A program made the translations under genes and the position numbers. From a bacterium (GTDB lineage: Bacteria; Myxococcota_A; Bradymonadia; UBA7976; UBA1532): DNA of 60,334 bases. Each line of letters begins with the position of its first letter. Within the stretch, counting starts at the first letter, position 1. The notes beneath the pieces were generated by a model. That model did not search any database. It was not told where the DNA came from and saw only the letters and a list, made by a program, of their open reading frames with translations. Positions 34,122 through 43,210 of this stretch are shown piece by piece. The DNA lies in NCBI GenBank assembly GCA_030427205.1, contig JAUHXC010000054.1, forward strand, positions 1-60,334, read 5' to 3'.

Positions 34122-35531
34122 TCAGCGATCGGCCTCGACCAGATCGCGCACCCGCGCGGCGAGCGCGGCGGTGATCGGCACCTCGACCTGCCGCGGCGCG
34201 TGGGCCGCGGGCGGCAGCGCGGCGATCGCGGCCCGGCAGTGTGCGCGCACCGCGGCGGGGGTCGGCAGATCGATCGGACCATCGACCGTCCAGACCGGAT
34301 GCAGCAAGGGCTCGCCGTCGAGCGCCTCGTCGGCGCGGGCCACCGTATCGACCCCGCCCTTGCGGAAGACCTGCACCCGCCCGGGCAGCGTCGCTTTGCC
34401 CGACCCGCGGCTGAGCTTCATCGACGGCCGGCCGTCGACCTCGCAGAGCTTGCCGACCGCGCCGACGCCCACCGGCGCGTCGGGCGAGGTGACGATGCGC
34501 TCGCCGACCCCGAAGGCGTCGACCGGCGCGTCTCCGAGCGCCGCGATGCTGTGCTCGTCCATGCCGCCAGAGACCACGATCGTCGCCTGGGGCGCGCCGA
34601 GGTCGTCGAGCATACGCCGCGCCTTGTGGATGTTCTCGGCGCTGATGCGGCTGTCGAGGCGGATGCCGCTCAGCTTGCCGCCCGTCGCTCTCACCGCCGC
34701 CGGTATGCCCGTCTCGGGGCCGTAGCTGTCGTAGGTGTCGACGAGCATGATCGAGTTGTGGGGGAACGCCTCGTAGAAGGCCTTGAAGAACGCCTGCTCG
34801 GTGACGTGGCGCGCGACGCCGGATCGCTCCCACGACTGGATGGCGAAGTGGTCCATCGTGCCCAGCACCGGCACCCCGTAGCGGTGGTGCGCCTCGACGT
34901 TGGAGGTGCCCGCGCAGCCGGCGATATAGGCCGCATAGGCCGCGTCGACCGCCGCCGCGGGGTGGGTCCGCCGGCTGCCGAACTCGAGCACCGCCTTGTC
35001 GCCCGCCGCCGCCACCACCCGCGCCGCCTTCGAGGCGACCATGGTCATGTGGTTGATGATCGACAACAGCGGCGTCTCGATGAGCTTGGCGGTCAGCAGG
35101 TCGGTGCGCACCACCAGATAGGGGCACTGCGCGGACGGCCGCACGCCGTCGACGTCGATCGGGCCGTCGGGGCCCACCGCCCGCCCGGCCCACAGCGGCG
35201 TGCCCTCCGCGGGGGCCTCGATCTGCCCGTGGAAGCGCCAGTCGGCCAGCAGAGTGCGCAGCGCGGGGCGCTCTTTAAGCGCGGGCCCCAGCATCGGGTG
35301 GGCTTCGAGGGTCGCGAGCCGCTCGCCGTCGAAGCGCGCGGTCTCGAGCCACTCGAGGCAGCGGCGCAGGCCGGCGAAGACCAGGAAGCCGCGCACCGGC
35401 GTATCGTCGAGGGCCTTGGGCAGCCGCCGGGAGAAGAAGCTCATCGTCACCGGCAGGCGGGCCCGGCCGGCGTCGAAGTGCGAGACCAGCGATGTGAGCT
35501 GGTAGAGGTCGATGTGGGTCGCCGGGATCAT
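34122..35531 (-). CDS. pncB: Nicotinate phosphoribosyltransferase
   Basis: NAD salvage enzyme that joins nicotinate and PRPP. The 469 residues show the N-terminal DLYQLTSL motif, FEFGSRRTHP-like LEFGSRRTHPAA, the GTSNVEAHHRYGVPVLGTMDHFAIQ block with the conserved catalytic His, and VVSGGMDEHSIAAL near the C-terminus. GGGGAG precedes the ATG. It is divergent from the dipeptidase gene (54-base gap) and followed by the glycosyltransferase. The gene pair with GT is unusual but sequence-clean. Confidence 0.94.
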   Translation of the reverse strand: MIPATHIDLYQLTSLVSHFDAGRARLPVTMSFFSRRLPKALDDTPVRGFLVFAGLRRCLEWLETARFDGERLATLEAHPMLGPALKERPALRTLLADWRFHGQIEAPAEGTPLWAGRAVGPDGPIDVDGVRPSAQCPYLVVRTDLLTAKLIETPLLSIINHMTMVASKAARVVAAAGDKAVLEFGSRRTHPAAAVDAAYAAYIAGCAGTSNVEAHHRYGVPVLGTMDHFAIQSWERSGVARHVTEQAFFKAFYEAFPHNSIMLVDTYDSYGPETGIPAAVRATGGKLSGIRLDSRISAENIHKARRMLDDLGAPQATIVVSGGMDEHSIAALGDAPVDAFGVGERIVTSPDAPVGVGAVGKLCEVDGRPSMKLSRGSGKATLPGRVQVFRKGGVDTVARADEALDGEPLLHPVWTVDGPIDLPTPAAVRAHCRAAIAALPPAAHAPRQVEVPITAALAARVRDLVEADR

Positions 35532-35585
35532 CGTAGCGTCTCCCCGTTGGCCGTGGCCGTCGCGGGGCATGGTACAACCAGCGCC

Positions 35586-35643
35586 ATGCAAACCCCAGCC
35601 ATGCAGACCCCAGCCATGCAGACCCCAGCCATGCAGACCCCCG
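35586..35643. repeat. 15-bp tandem repeat carrying the start codon, four copies
   Basis: Four near-identical copies of ATGCARACCCCAGCC begin at 35586, 35601, 35616 and 35631 (the last is altered at its end). Each begins with an in-frame ATG of the dipeptidase gene, so copy-number changes alter the number of start codons but not the frame. Confidence 0.9.
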
Positions 35644-36692
35644 ACCCGCGCGCGCTCGCCGAACGCCTCGGCATCAGCGAAGACGCCACCGCCCTGTGCC
35701 ACGCCATCGAGATCATCGATCTGCACCTCGATACGTTCATCCCGGTGCGGCTGTGGGGCTACGACATCTTCCGCGCCCATCGGCCGCCCTTCGGCGGGCA
35801 CTTCTTCGGCCACCTCGACCTGCCGCGGGCGACGGAGGGTGGGCTGAGCGCCGGCATGTGGTCGATCACCACCAACCCATTCCGCACGGCGCGCGGGCGG
35901 CTGCGCACCTTCCGCGACAACCTCGCCGAGTTCCGGGCGATGGTGGTCAACAGCGACGGCAAGCTGGCCTTCGCCCGGACCCGCAGCGAATACGACGCGG
36001 TGCGGGCGACGGGGGCTCATGCGGTGATGCTGGCGATTCAGGGCGGCAACGCGCTCGAAGCGGCGCCCGAGGGGCCGGCGGCGGTGCCCGATCGGCTGCT
36101 GACCCGGGTGACGCTGGTGCATCTGACCAACGCCGGCTACGGCGCCAGCTCGGCGCCGGTGCACATGCTGCGCCGCGACAAGGGCCTCAGCGATCACGGG
36201 CGGCGCTTCGTCGAGCAGTGCAACGCCGAGCGGGTCTTCGTCGACCTGGCCCACATCCACCGCGCCGCGTTCTGGGACGCGGTCGAGGTGCACGACGCCA
36301 GCCAGCCGCTCATCGTCACCCATACGGGCGTCGAGGGGGTCAAGCCCCACTGGCGCAACCTCGACGACGCGCAGATCAAGGCGGTGGCCGACAGCGGCGG
36401 CGTCGTCGGGGTGATGGCCCAGGGCAGCTTCCTCAGCCGGAAGGGCGGCCCACGGGACGGCGCGATGCTCATCGAGCACATGGAGCACATCATCGACGTC
36501 GGCGGCGAGGACGCGGTGGCGCTCGGCACCGACTACGACGGCGCGATCAGCCCGCCCAAGGACATCCGCAGCGTCGAAGAGGCCTATCCGCGGCTGGTGC
36601 AGCACATGCTCGACCGCGGCTGGCGCGAGGAGCGCATCCGCAAGGCGATGGGCGAGAACTTCCTGCGCTGCTTCGGTGAGCTGCGCCCCTGA
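35586..36692 (+). CDS. Membrane dipeptidase (peptidase family M19)
   Basis: A 368-residue dinuclear zinc dipeptidase. Key features: the HxD pair in IIDLHLDTF, Glu/His ligands later in VDLAHIHRAAFWDAV and VTHTGVEGV, the LGTDYDGA segment, and MGENFLRCF at the C-terminus. No signal peptide is seen, so it may be cytoplasmic despite the family name. The first 18 residues are an MQTPA repeat encoded by 15-bp tandem copies, each of which starts with ATG, so several alternative starts exist; no ribosome site is seen before the first one. Confidence 0.92.
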   Translation: MQTPAMQTPAMQTPAMQTPDPRALAERLGISEDATALCHAIEIIDLHLDTFIPVRLWGYDIFRAHRPPFGGHFFGHLDLPRATEGGLSAGMWSITTNPFRTARGRLRTFRDNLAEFRAMVVNSDGKLAFARTRSEYDAVRATGAHAVMLAIQGGNALEAAPEGPAAVPDRLLTRVTLVHLTNAGYGASSAPVHMLRRDKGLSDHGRRFVEQCNAERVFVDLAHIHRAAFWDAVEVHDASQPLIVTHTGVEGVKPHWRNLDDAQIKAVADSGGVVGVMAQGSFLSRKGGPRDGAMLIEHMEHIIDVGGEDAVALGTDYDGAISPPKDIRSVEEAYPRLVQHMLDRGWREERIRKAMGENFLRCFGELRP

Positions 36693-36787
36693 CGCCCCGG
36701 TCAGCGCGCGCCGGCGCGCGCAGGCGTGCACCCGACGGGCGCCCTGGCGTACCCTGAGCCCGTTCACCCGCCGCACAGAGGACGCCC

Positions 36788-37660
36788 ATGCCCGCCGCTT
36801 CCACCGCCCGCAAAGGCCACCCCATCCGGCTGATCGACATCGACGCCGACGACATCGCCGACAACGGCCACGTGATCGACAGCGTCTATCGCGCCGAGCT
36901 GACCGGCGTGATCGTACGCGGCGCTTTGACCGGCAAGCGCCGCGAGACCGCCGTGCGCCGGCTGACCTCGGACGCGCTCGGCGACCGCTGGGGCGCGCCC
37001 AACGCCGGCATGAAGGGCGGCGAGATCCGCACGATCGGCGACGCGGCGACGCCGACCTTCACCTATCTGCGCGGCCCGAGCCCCGAGGTCTATGCCGCCA
37101 GCGCCGCCCGCCACGCCGACAATACCCGCGCGATCTTCGAGGAGGCCGACCCGCGCGCGCCGACCGCCGCCATCGCCCGGCTGCTCGGCGGCCTCTTCGG
37201 CGGGCGCCCGGCGGGGCCGCCGCGCTTCTCCGACGACCTCGACTGGGCCCCGTACAACTACCGCGCCCTCGACCCGGGCGAGCAGATCTACACCCACCAC
37301 GACAACCACTACGGGCTCGCGGTCTACGAGAAGATGCCCGCCGATCTCGACCGCAGCGGGCTGCTGAGCTGGTTCGTCACGCTGCAGGCGCCCGACGCCG
37401 GCGGCGAGCTGGTGATCTACAGCCTGTGGGGCAGCGACCCGAACCCGCCGATGCTGCCGACGCGGTTCCTGGACACCGCCGCCCTCGAGCGCGACTGGGA
37501 CAAGGCGGTCGTCGATCTGCGCGACGGTGATCTGATCGTCTTCGACGCCGGCCGCCACGTGCATCGGGTGACGCCGGTCGAAGGCCAGCGACCGCGGTTG
37601 ACCCTCGGCGGCTTCCTGACCCCGGCCGCAGACCGCAGCCGCCTCGCTTTCTGGAGCTGA
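36788..37660 (+). CDS. 2-oxoglutarate/Fe(II)-dependent oxygenase-like protein
   Basis: A 290-residue protein with the double-stranded beta-helix motifs of the 2OG-Fe(II) oxygenases: HxD as His170-x-Asp172 in IYTHHDNHYG, distal His259 in GRHVHRVTPV and Arg270 in QRPRLTLGGF as the 2OG anchor. The arrangement resembles prolyl-4-hydroxylase-like oxygenases. AGAGGA precedes the ATG. It lies 95 bases after the dipeptidase and is convergent with the thioesterase, six bases away. The substrate is unknown. Confidence 0.82.
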   Translation: MPAASTARKGHPIRLIDIDADDIADNGHVIDSVYRAELTGVIVRGALTGKRRETAVRRLTSDALGDRWGAPNAGMKGGEIRTIGDAATPTFTYLRGPSPEVYAASAARHADNTRAIFEEADPRAPTAAIARLLGGLFGGRPAGPPRFSDDLDWAPYNYRALDPGEQIYTHHDNHYGLAVYEKMPADLDRSGLLSWFVTLQAPDAGGELVIYSLWGSDPNPPMLPTRFLDTAALERDWDKAVVDLRDGDLIVFDAGRHVHRVTPVEGQRPRLTLGGFLTPAADRSRLAFWS

Positions 37661-37666
37661 GCCCGA

Positions 37667-38425
37667 TCAGCCGCGCAGCGCGCGCATCTGCGCCTGAAGC
37701 TCGGCGACCAGCGCCGCTTTGAACTGCGGCTCGTCGAACAGATAGAAGTGCCCGCCCGGCACGAGCCGCACCGTGCATCCGCCGGTGGTGACATCCGCCC
37801 AGCGGCTCAGCGCCGCGCGGTCGATGGCCTTGTCGTCGCGGCCGCCCCACGCCTGCACCGGGCACGTCAGCTTCGGCTCGCTGGGGCTGTGATAGACCTC
37901 CGACGCCTTCAGGTCGGCCCGCAGCGCCGGCATGATCAGCGCCATCAGCTCGGGCACCGCCCGCACCTGGTCCGGCACGCCGCCATAGCGCTCGTCGAGC
38001 GCGTCGAGGAACGCCGCGTCGGGCAGCTGGCCGATCGGGGTCTTCTCGTCGGCCACATGGGGCGCCCGCCGGGCCGACGCGATGAGCAGCAGCGGCGCGC
38101 GCCCGGCGGCGGTCATGCGCCGGGCCAATTCGAAGGCCACCGAGGCCCCGAGGCTGTGGCCGAGCAGCACCGTGGGCAGCGGCGGCAGCGTATCGAGCGC
38201 TCGGCTGGCGCCGTCGACGATGGCCTGCACGGTCGTCAGCGGCGGGGCCGACAGCGCGCTCTCGCGACCCGGCCGGCGCAGCGGACACAGGGCGACGCCC
38301 GGCGGCAGGTCGCGCCCCCAGCGGATGAACTGCGCGGCGCCCCCGCCGGAGTGCGCGCAGCACACCAGCCGCAGGACGGCGTCAGGCGGGGTCTCGGAGC
38401 GGGGCAGCCAGTGTGCGGTCTTCAT
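37667..38425 (-). CDS. Type II thioesterase (alpha/beta hydrolase)
   Basis: A 252-residue thioesterase of the grsT type that edits misloaded carrier proteins of NRPS or PKS systems. Motifs: the oxyanion region CCAHSGGGAAQF, catalytic Ser91 in GHSLGAS, Asp in WGGRDD and His in VPGGHFYL. I start at ATG 38425, where GAGG lies five bases upstream; the GTG six bases earlier would overlap that site. A promoter (38452-38480) lies immediately upstream. No NRPS or PKS gene is in this window, so its partner must lie elsewhere. Confidence 0.88.
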   Translation of the reverse strand: MKTAHWLPRSETPPDAVLRLVCCAHSGGGAAQFIRWGRDLPPGVALCPLRRPGRESALSAPPLTTVQAIVDGASRALDTLPPLPTVLLGHSLGASVAFELARRMTAAGRAPLLLIASARRAPHVADEKTPIGQLPDAAFLDALDERYGGVPDQVRAVPELMALIMPALRADLKASEVYHSPSEPKLTCPVQAWGGRDDKAIDRAALSRWADVTTGGCTVRLVPGGHFYLFDEPQFKAALVAELQAQMRALRG

Positions 38426-38451
38426 GGGCACCTCGGGAGCAGGGCGGCGGC

Positions 38452-38480
38452 ACCATAGCCCCGCGGCGCCGATGTGTCAG
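38452..38480 (-). promoter_or_regulatory. Sigma-70-type promoter of the thioesterase
   Basis: On the minus strand CTGACA (38480-38475), a 17-base spacer and TATGGT (38457-38452) lie 27 bases from the ATG. Confidence 0.5.
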
Positions 38481-38551
38481 CCCCGGAAAGACGCTGGACA
38501 GAAGCGGCGCGCGCGCGTAACGCTCTGCCCGCACCGGTGGGAGGTCGATTC

Positions 38552-39763
38552 ATGTCCATTCGCGCTCTGTTCACCTCGACGGTCGCCGCCGCGACCCTGA
38601 TCCCCGCGGCGGTCGCCGCTCAGGAGGCGCCCGCCGACGGGGCGACCATCCCCCGGCCGTCCCCCGGCGCCAACCAGATCGTCGCGCCGGCGACCGATGC
38701 GCCCTTCGATGTTCAGGTGTCGGGCTTCGTGCGGGTGCAGGAGCAGCAGATCTTCGAGAACGACGACGAGGGGCTGCCGTTCGGGCGCACCGACGGCTTC
38801 ACCCTCGACGCGGCGCGGCTGATCGTCAAGGCGAAGAAGGGCCCGCTGGCGGGGGTCGTCTCGATCGACGGGGCCGTCGACCGCTTCGATGGCAAGAATA
38901 CGACGCTGGGCACGGTGAACCTCGGCCTCAAGGACGCCTGGATCCGCTACAGCCGGGAGGATTTTCCCTTCATCAAGCTGCTGGTGGGGCAGTTCAAGCC
39001 GCCGTTCGACGCCGAGGAGCAGCGCTCGACCCGCGACATGCTGTTCATCGACCGGGCGGTCGAAGCCCGCGGGGTGCGCGGCGGCGAGGGCTGGAACCTC
39101 GACGGCCTGAGCATCGACCGCGACATCGGCGGGCTGATCTACGGCGAGCCGACGTTCGGTGACTTCGGGCTGGCCTACTTCATCGCCGCGACCAACGGCG
39201 GCGGCGCCAACCGCGTCGGCAACGACAACGACGCGTTTCAGTACACCGCGCGGGTCGAGCTGCGCTGGACCGAGATGGTCATGATCGGCGCGGCGGTCAA
39301 CTACAATCAGGCGACGAGCGGCGACGAGATCGAAGACTTCGTCGACGAAGAGTACGTCGGCCTCGCCGCCGATCTCTCGGCGCGGGTGCCGGCCGGTCCG
39401 CTCGCGGTGGTCGTGCAGGCGCAGTTCATCCAGCAGCGCGCCAGCTTCCCCGACGTGCCCGTCGAGCCCGAGCGGGTGGCGATGGGCTATCACGGCGCGC
39501 TCGGCGTCGAGCTGCCCATGGGTTTCACCGCGGCCTATCGCTACGCCTTCCTCGACCCGACCTCGTCCTTCGAGACCGACGACGCGACCGCCGAGGCGAC
39601 CCTCGATACCGACGCGGTCACCCTGCACACCGTCGGCCTCAACTGGCAGGGCGAAGTCACGGTGCCCGTCAAGACCCAGATCAACTACACGATCACCCAG
39701 GAGCAGGCGCCCAAGGAGATCGCCAACGACCGGCTCGACCTCTTGTTCCAGGTGTCGTTCTGA
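38552..39763 (+). CDS. Outer-membrane porin (phosphate-selective porin O/P-like)
   Basis: A 403-residue exported beta-barrel protein. The signal peptide ends near AVAAQE; amphipathic alternating strands follow throughout (VQVSGFVRVQEQQIF, LAGVVSIDGAVDRF, RVELRWTEMVMIGAAVNYNQ) and the last residue is Phe (LFQVSF), the usual outer-membrane assembly signal. FPFIKLLVGQFKPPF is typical of the OprO/OprP-like family. GGGAGG precedes the ATG. The stop overlaps the next gene by one base, so the barrel is coupled to a PHP-type lipoprotein. Confidence 0.86.
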   Translation: MSIRALFTSTVAAATLIPAAVAAQEAPADGATIPRPSPGANQIVAPATDAPFDVQVSGFVRVQEQQIFENDDEGLPFGRTDGFTLDAARLIVKAKKGPLAGVVSIDGAVDRFDGKNTTLGTVNLGLKDAWIRYSREDFPFIKLLVGQFKPPFDAEEQRSTRDMLFIDRAVEARGVRGGEGWNLDGLSIDRDIGGLIYGEPTFGDFGLAYFIAATNGGGANRVGNDNDAFQYTARVELRWTEMVMIGAAVNYNQATSGDEIEDFVDEEYVGLAADLSARVPAGPLAVVVQAQFIQQRASFPDVPVEPERVAMGYHGALGVELPMGFTAAYRYAFLDPTSSFETDDATAEATLDTDAVTLHTVGLNWQGEVTVPVKTQINYTITQEQAPKEIANDRLDLLFQVSF

Positions 39764-42700
39764 TGGGCGCCCGACGCGTCGCGACGGCGTTGCCCGAGGC
39801 CCTCTCGGCGCCGCTCGTCCTGCTGCTCGCCGGCCTGCTCGGCGCCCCGCTCGTCGGCTGCAGCGAGGCGACCCCCGAGTCGCTCGCCCGGCGGGTGGAT
39901 ACCCGCACCGACCTCATCGGCGGCCCGTCGGCGCTCGGCGAGGTGGGCGACTTCCTGCTCGAGAACGACTACATCCGGGTCATCGTGCAGGACAAAGGCT
40001 TCTCCCGCGGCTTCGGGGTCTACGGCGGCGGCCTGATCGACATCGACCGCCAGATGGCCACCGCGCCGGGCGATACCGAAGGCGGCAACGGCCGCGACCA
40101 GTTCGGTGAGCTGTTCCCCATCGCTTTCTTGCAGGCGCTCGAGCCCGATACGGTCGAGGTGGTCGCCGACGGCAGCGACGGCGGCACCGCCATCGTGCGG
40201 GTGGCCGGCACCGGCGCCGACTTCATCTCGCTGACCAAGGCGCTCAACCAGGCGGTGCTCAACAGCCACGAGCTGCCGCCTGGCCTGCTCGACATCCTCG
40301 ACACCGACAACCTCGTCGGCGAGCCGCAGATCGGCTACGAGGTCTTCTACGAGCTGGCCCCCGAGGCGCGCCACGTGCGCATCCGGGTGCGGCTGACCAA
40401 CCTCACCGAAGAGCCGCTGGCGATCCCGTCGAACCCGGCGCGCACCATCCTCAGCGTGCTGGCCCCGACCATCGACGTCGACACCTTCGACGCGCCGCTC
40501 GGCTTCGTGCTGCTCTTCGGCGCCGGCAACAAGGTCTTCAGCCCCGGCTTCGGCTACGACATCCGCTTCTCGCTCGACGACATCGGCGTCGGAGCGGGCG
40601 CCGGGTTGCCCTTCCCCGCGCTGCCCGGCCTGTTGACCAACGGCCTGTTCACCACCAGCGACGACATCAGCTACGGCTTCTTTGCGCTGCCCGACGCGCC
40701 CGGCGAGGAGCCGGTGCTCAACTTCGCCGCCAACCGGGTCGACGGCGAAGGCGACAACCTCTACGAAGAGGCGCTCGGCGTCGACGTCGAGCAGGACACC
40801 ATGCTGGTGCCCTTCCTCGCGTCGTCGTTCACCGGCGTCTTCTACGCCCAGACCCCGCGGGAGCTGCCGGCGGGCGGCTCGACCGAGTTCTCGGCCTACA
40901 TGGCGGTGGGCAACGGCGACGTGGGCTCGGTGATGGACACCGTGCTCGCCCTGCGCGCCGAGCGCGGCGATCCGCAGCCGCTCGTCGAGCTGTTCGGCCA
41001 GGTCGAGGACGCCCAGAGCACCGAGGCGCTCGAGGGCCTCTCGGTGGTCATCTACCGCGACGGCGTGCCGGTCAACCAGTACAGCACCGACGCCTTCGGC
41101 CGGTTCCGCGGCACCATGCCCGCCGGGCAGTACACCGCCCGCGTCGAGCGCGACCCGGTGGTCTCCGATCATGTGCCCTTCGAACTCGGCGAGGCCGACG
41201 GCGCGCGCTTCGTGCGCCTCGCCGCGCCGACGCCGGCCTGGCTGACGGTGCGGGTGCGCGACGACGTGGGCAGCCCGCTGCCGGCCAAGGTCACCGTCGT
41301 CGGCACCGCGCCCGCCGACGTGGGCGGCGCGCCCTACCGCAACACCCTCTTCGACGTGCAGGTCGGCCAGCACTGGCGCACCCACGACACCATCGAAGAC
41401 GACCCCGACGACCCCATGACCCGGCGCTACATCGAGACGGTCGAGTACACCGACGCCGCCGGCAAGGTGCGGCTGCCCATCCCGCCGGGGGTGCAGTTCG
41501 AGGTCTACATCTCGCGGGGCATCGAGTACTCGCTCTCCCGCACCCGGGTGACGGGCCGCGCCGGCGAGGCCACGTCGGTGGTGGCGCAGCTCGAGCGGGT
41601 GGTCGATACCACCGGCTGGATCTCCGCCGACTTCCACCTGCACGCCGCGCCCAGCCTCGACAGCGCCCTCGACCTCGGCGACCGGGTGCGCAGCGTCGTC
41701 GGCGAGGGGGTCGAGATCCTCACCGCCACCGACCACAACTTCATCACCGACTACGGCCCGACGCTGCTCGAAGAAGGCCTCGAAGACTGGGCCACCTCGA
41801 TGATCGGCCTCGAGCTGACCACCCTCGAGTCGGGCCACTTCAACGGCTTCCCGCTCGTGCGCGACGTGGGCCGCATCACCAAGGGCGCCTTCGAGTGGTC
41901 GCTGCGGCCGCCGGACGAGCTGTTCGAGGAGCTGCGCGCCCTCGGCCGCTTCGGCCCCGACGACACCATCGTGCAGGTCAACCACCCGCGGGATACGATC
42001 CTGGGCTACTTCGAGCAGTACGACATCAACGCGCTCGACGGCTCGATCAACGAAGGGCTCTGCGGCTTCGCCAACCTCGGCGACTGCCTCGCGCCCAACG
42101 GACCCGCCTTCCGCGGTGAGGACGGCATGAGCACCTTCAGCGACGACTTCGACGCCATCGAGGTGCTCAACGGCAGCGTGGTCGACCAGCTCTACCACCT
42201 GCGGGTGCCGGCGGACGTGCGCGGCCTGCAGATCCCCGAGCTCTTGCGCGACAACCTGCCGCCGCCGGGCACGATCCTGTGCGACGCCACCGTCGACGAC
42301 GAGGCCGGCACCATCGAGTTCGGCACCGACGTGGCCTTCCCCGGCGCGCTCGACGACTGGTTCAACCTGCTCAACCGCGGTCACCGGGCCGTCGGGACGG
42401 GCACCAGCGACAGCCACGACGCCGACGACCACACCGGCTACGCCCGCAGCTTCCTGAAGGTCGACGACGACCGCCCGCGGGCGATGACCGATCGGGTGAT
42501 CGTCGACGCGTTCAAGAGCGGCAACCTGCTGATGACCAACGGCCCGTTCGTCGAGGTCGAGATCGCCGGCGGCGCCATGGGCGGCGAGGTCGACGTCGAC
42601 ACCGACGAGGGCGCGACGGTGAACATCCAGGTGCAGGCCGCCGAGTGGATCGACGTCGATCGGGGCCGCATCTGGGTCAACGGCGAGGTCGTCGAGACCT

Positions 42701-43203
42701 TCGCCGTGCAGCTCGTCGAGCGGCGCTTCGAGCACCGGACCACCGTGCCGCTCGCCCGCGACTCGTGGGTCGTCGTCGAGGTCACCGGCGACGGCTCGAT
42801 GTTCCCCATCGTGCGCCCGGTCGACATCCCGCCGCTGCAGCTCGGCACCGCCTTCGGCGCCATCGCCGAACCGCTCGGCCTCGGCGGCTCGTCCTTCGGC
42901 GCGCTCGAGCCCGACCTCGTCGGCGTCTTCACCCCCGTGGCGATCACCAACCCGGTCTTCGTGCGGGTGCCCGGCAGCGACGACAAAGACGGCGTCTGGG
43001 ACGCGCCGGGCCCGCTCGTGCGCTGCTGCGACGGCGACAGCCTCGGGGTCCGCGTCGGCGAGAAGGCCTGCCCGCCCGGCCCCGAGAAGCGCGCCCTGCC
43101 GATCATCTCCGACCTGCCGCGCAGCTTCGGCTTCCCGCGGGTGAAGGGCGACATCGAAGACGTGCGCGCGATCTTCGAACAGTTCGGCCGGCACCAGCAC
43201 TGA
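39763..43203 (+). CDS. CehA/McbA-like PHP-family metallohydrolase lipoprotein
   Basis: A 1146-residue lipoprotein (lipobox LVGC, Cys33) of the large CehA/McbA type. The N-terminal half (about 50-450) is beta-rich and carries carbohydrate-binding-like folds; about 450-620 has carboxypeptidase-regulatory-like repeats (SVVIYRDGVPVNQYSTDAFGRF); the PHP phosphoesterase-like domain (about 620-920) shows the metal ligands ADFHLHAAPS, TATDHNF, VNHPRD and GTGTSDSHD. The remainder is beta-rich. Exported and lipid-anchored, it should act in the periplasm or at the cell surface. The substrate is unknown; family members hydrolyse esters or carbamates. The TGATG overlap with the porin links uptake and hydrolysis. 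Confidence 0.86.
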   Translation: MGARRVATALPEALSAPLVLLLAGLLGAPLVGCSEATPESLARRVDTRTDLIGGPSALGEVGDFLLENDYIRVIVQDKGFSRGFGVYGGGLIDIDRQMATAPGDTEGGNGRDQFGELFPIAFLQALEPDTVEVVADGSDGGTAIVRVAGTGADFISLTKALNQAVLNSHELPPGLLDILDTDNLVGEPQIGYEVFYELAPEARHVRIRVRLTNLTEEPLAIPSNPARTILSVLAPTIDVDTFDAPLGFVLLFGAGNKVFSPGFGYDIRFSLDDIGVGAGAGLPFPALPGLLTNGLFTTSDDISYGFFALPDAPGEEPVLNFAANRVDGEGDNLYEEALGVDVEQDTMLVPFLASSFTGVFYAQTPRELPAGGSTEFSAYMAVGNGDVGSVMDTVLALRAERGDPQPLVELFGQVEDAQSTEALEGLSVVIYRDGVPVNQYSTDAFGRFRGTMPAGQYTARVERDPVVSDHVPFELGEADGARFVRLAAPTPAWLTVRVRDDVGSPLPAKVTVVGTAPADVGGAPYRNTLFDVQVGQHWRTHDTIEDDPDDPMTRRYIETVEYTDAAGKVRLPIPPGVQFEVYISRGIEYSLSRTRVTGRAGEATSVVAQLERVVDTTGWISADFHLHAAPSLDSALDLGDRVRSVVGEGVEILTATDHNFITDYGPTLLEEGLEDWATSMIGLELTTLESGHFNGFPLVRDVGRITKGAFEWSLRPPDELFEELRALGRFGPDDTIVQVNHPRDTILGYFEQYDINALDGSINEGLCGFANLGDCLAPNGPAFRGEDGMSTFSDDFDAIEVLNGSVVDQLYHLRVPADVRGLQIPELLRDNLPPPGTILCDATVDDEAGTIEFGTDVAFPGALDDWFNLLNRGHRAVGTGTSDSHDADDHTGYARSFLKVDDDRPRAMTDRVIVDAFKSGNLLMTNGPFVEVEIAGGAMGGEVDVDTDEGATVNIQVQAAEWIDVDRGRIWVNGEVVETFAVQLVERRFEHRTTVPLARDSWVVVEVTGDGSMFPIVRPVDIPPLQLGTAFGAIAEPLGLGGSSFGALEPDLVGVFTPVAITNPVFVRVPGSDDKDGVWDAPGPLVRCCDGDSLGVRVGEKACPPGPEKRALPIISDLPRSFGFPRVKGDIEDVRAIFEQFGRHQH

Positions 43204-43210
43204 GCGCCCG

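Noticed and set aside
36704..36721. 18-bp perfect GC palindrome after the dipeptidase gene
   Set aside because: Simple alternating GC sequence; no T-run and no second copy, so neither terminator nor operator can be argued.
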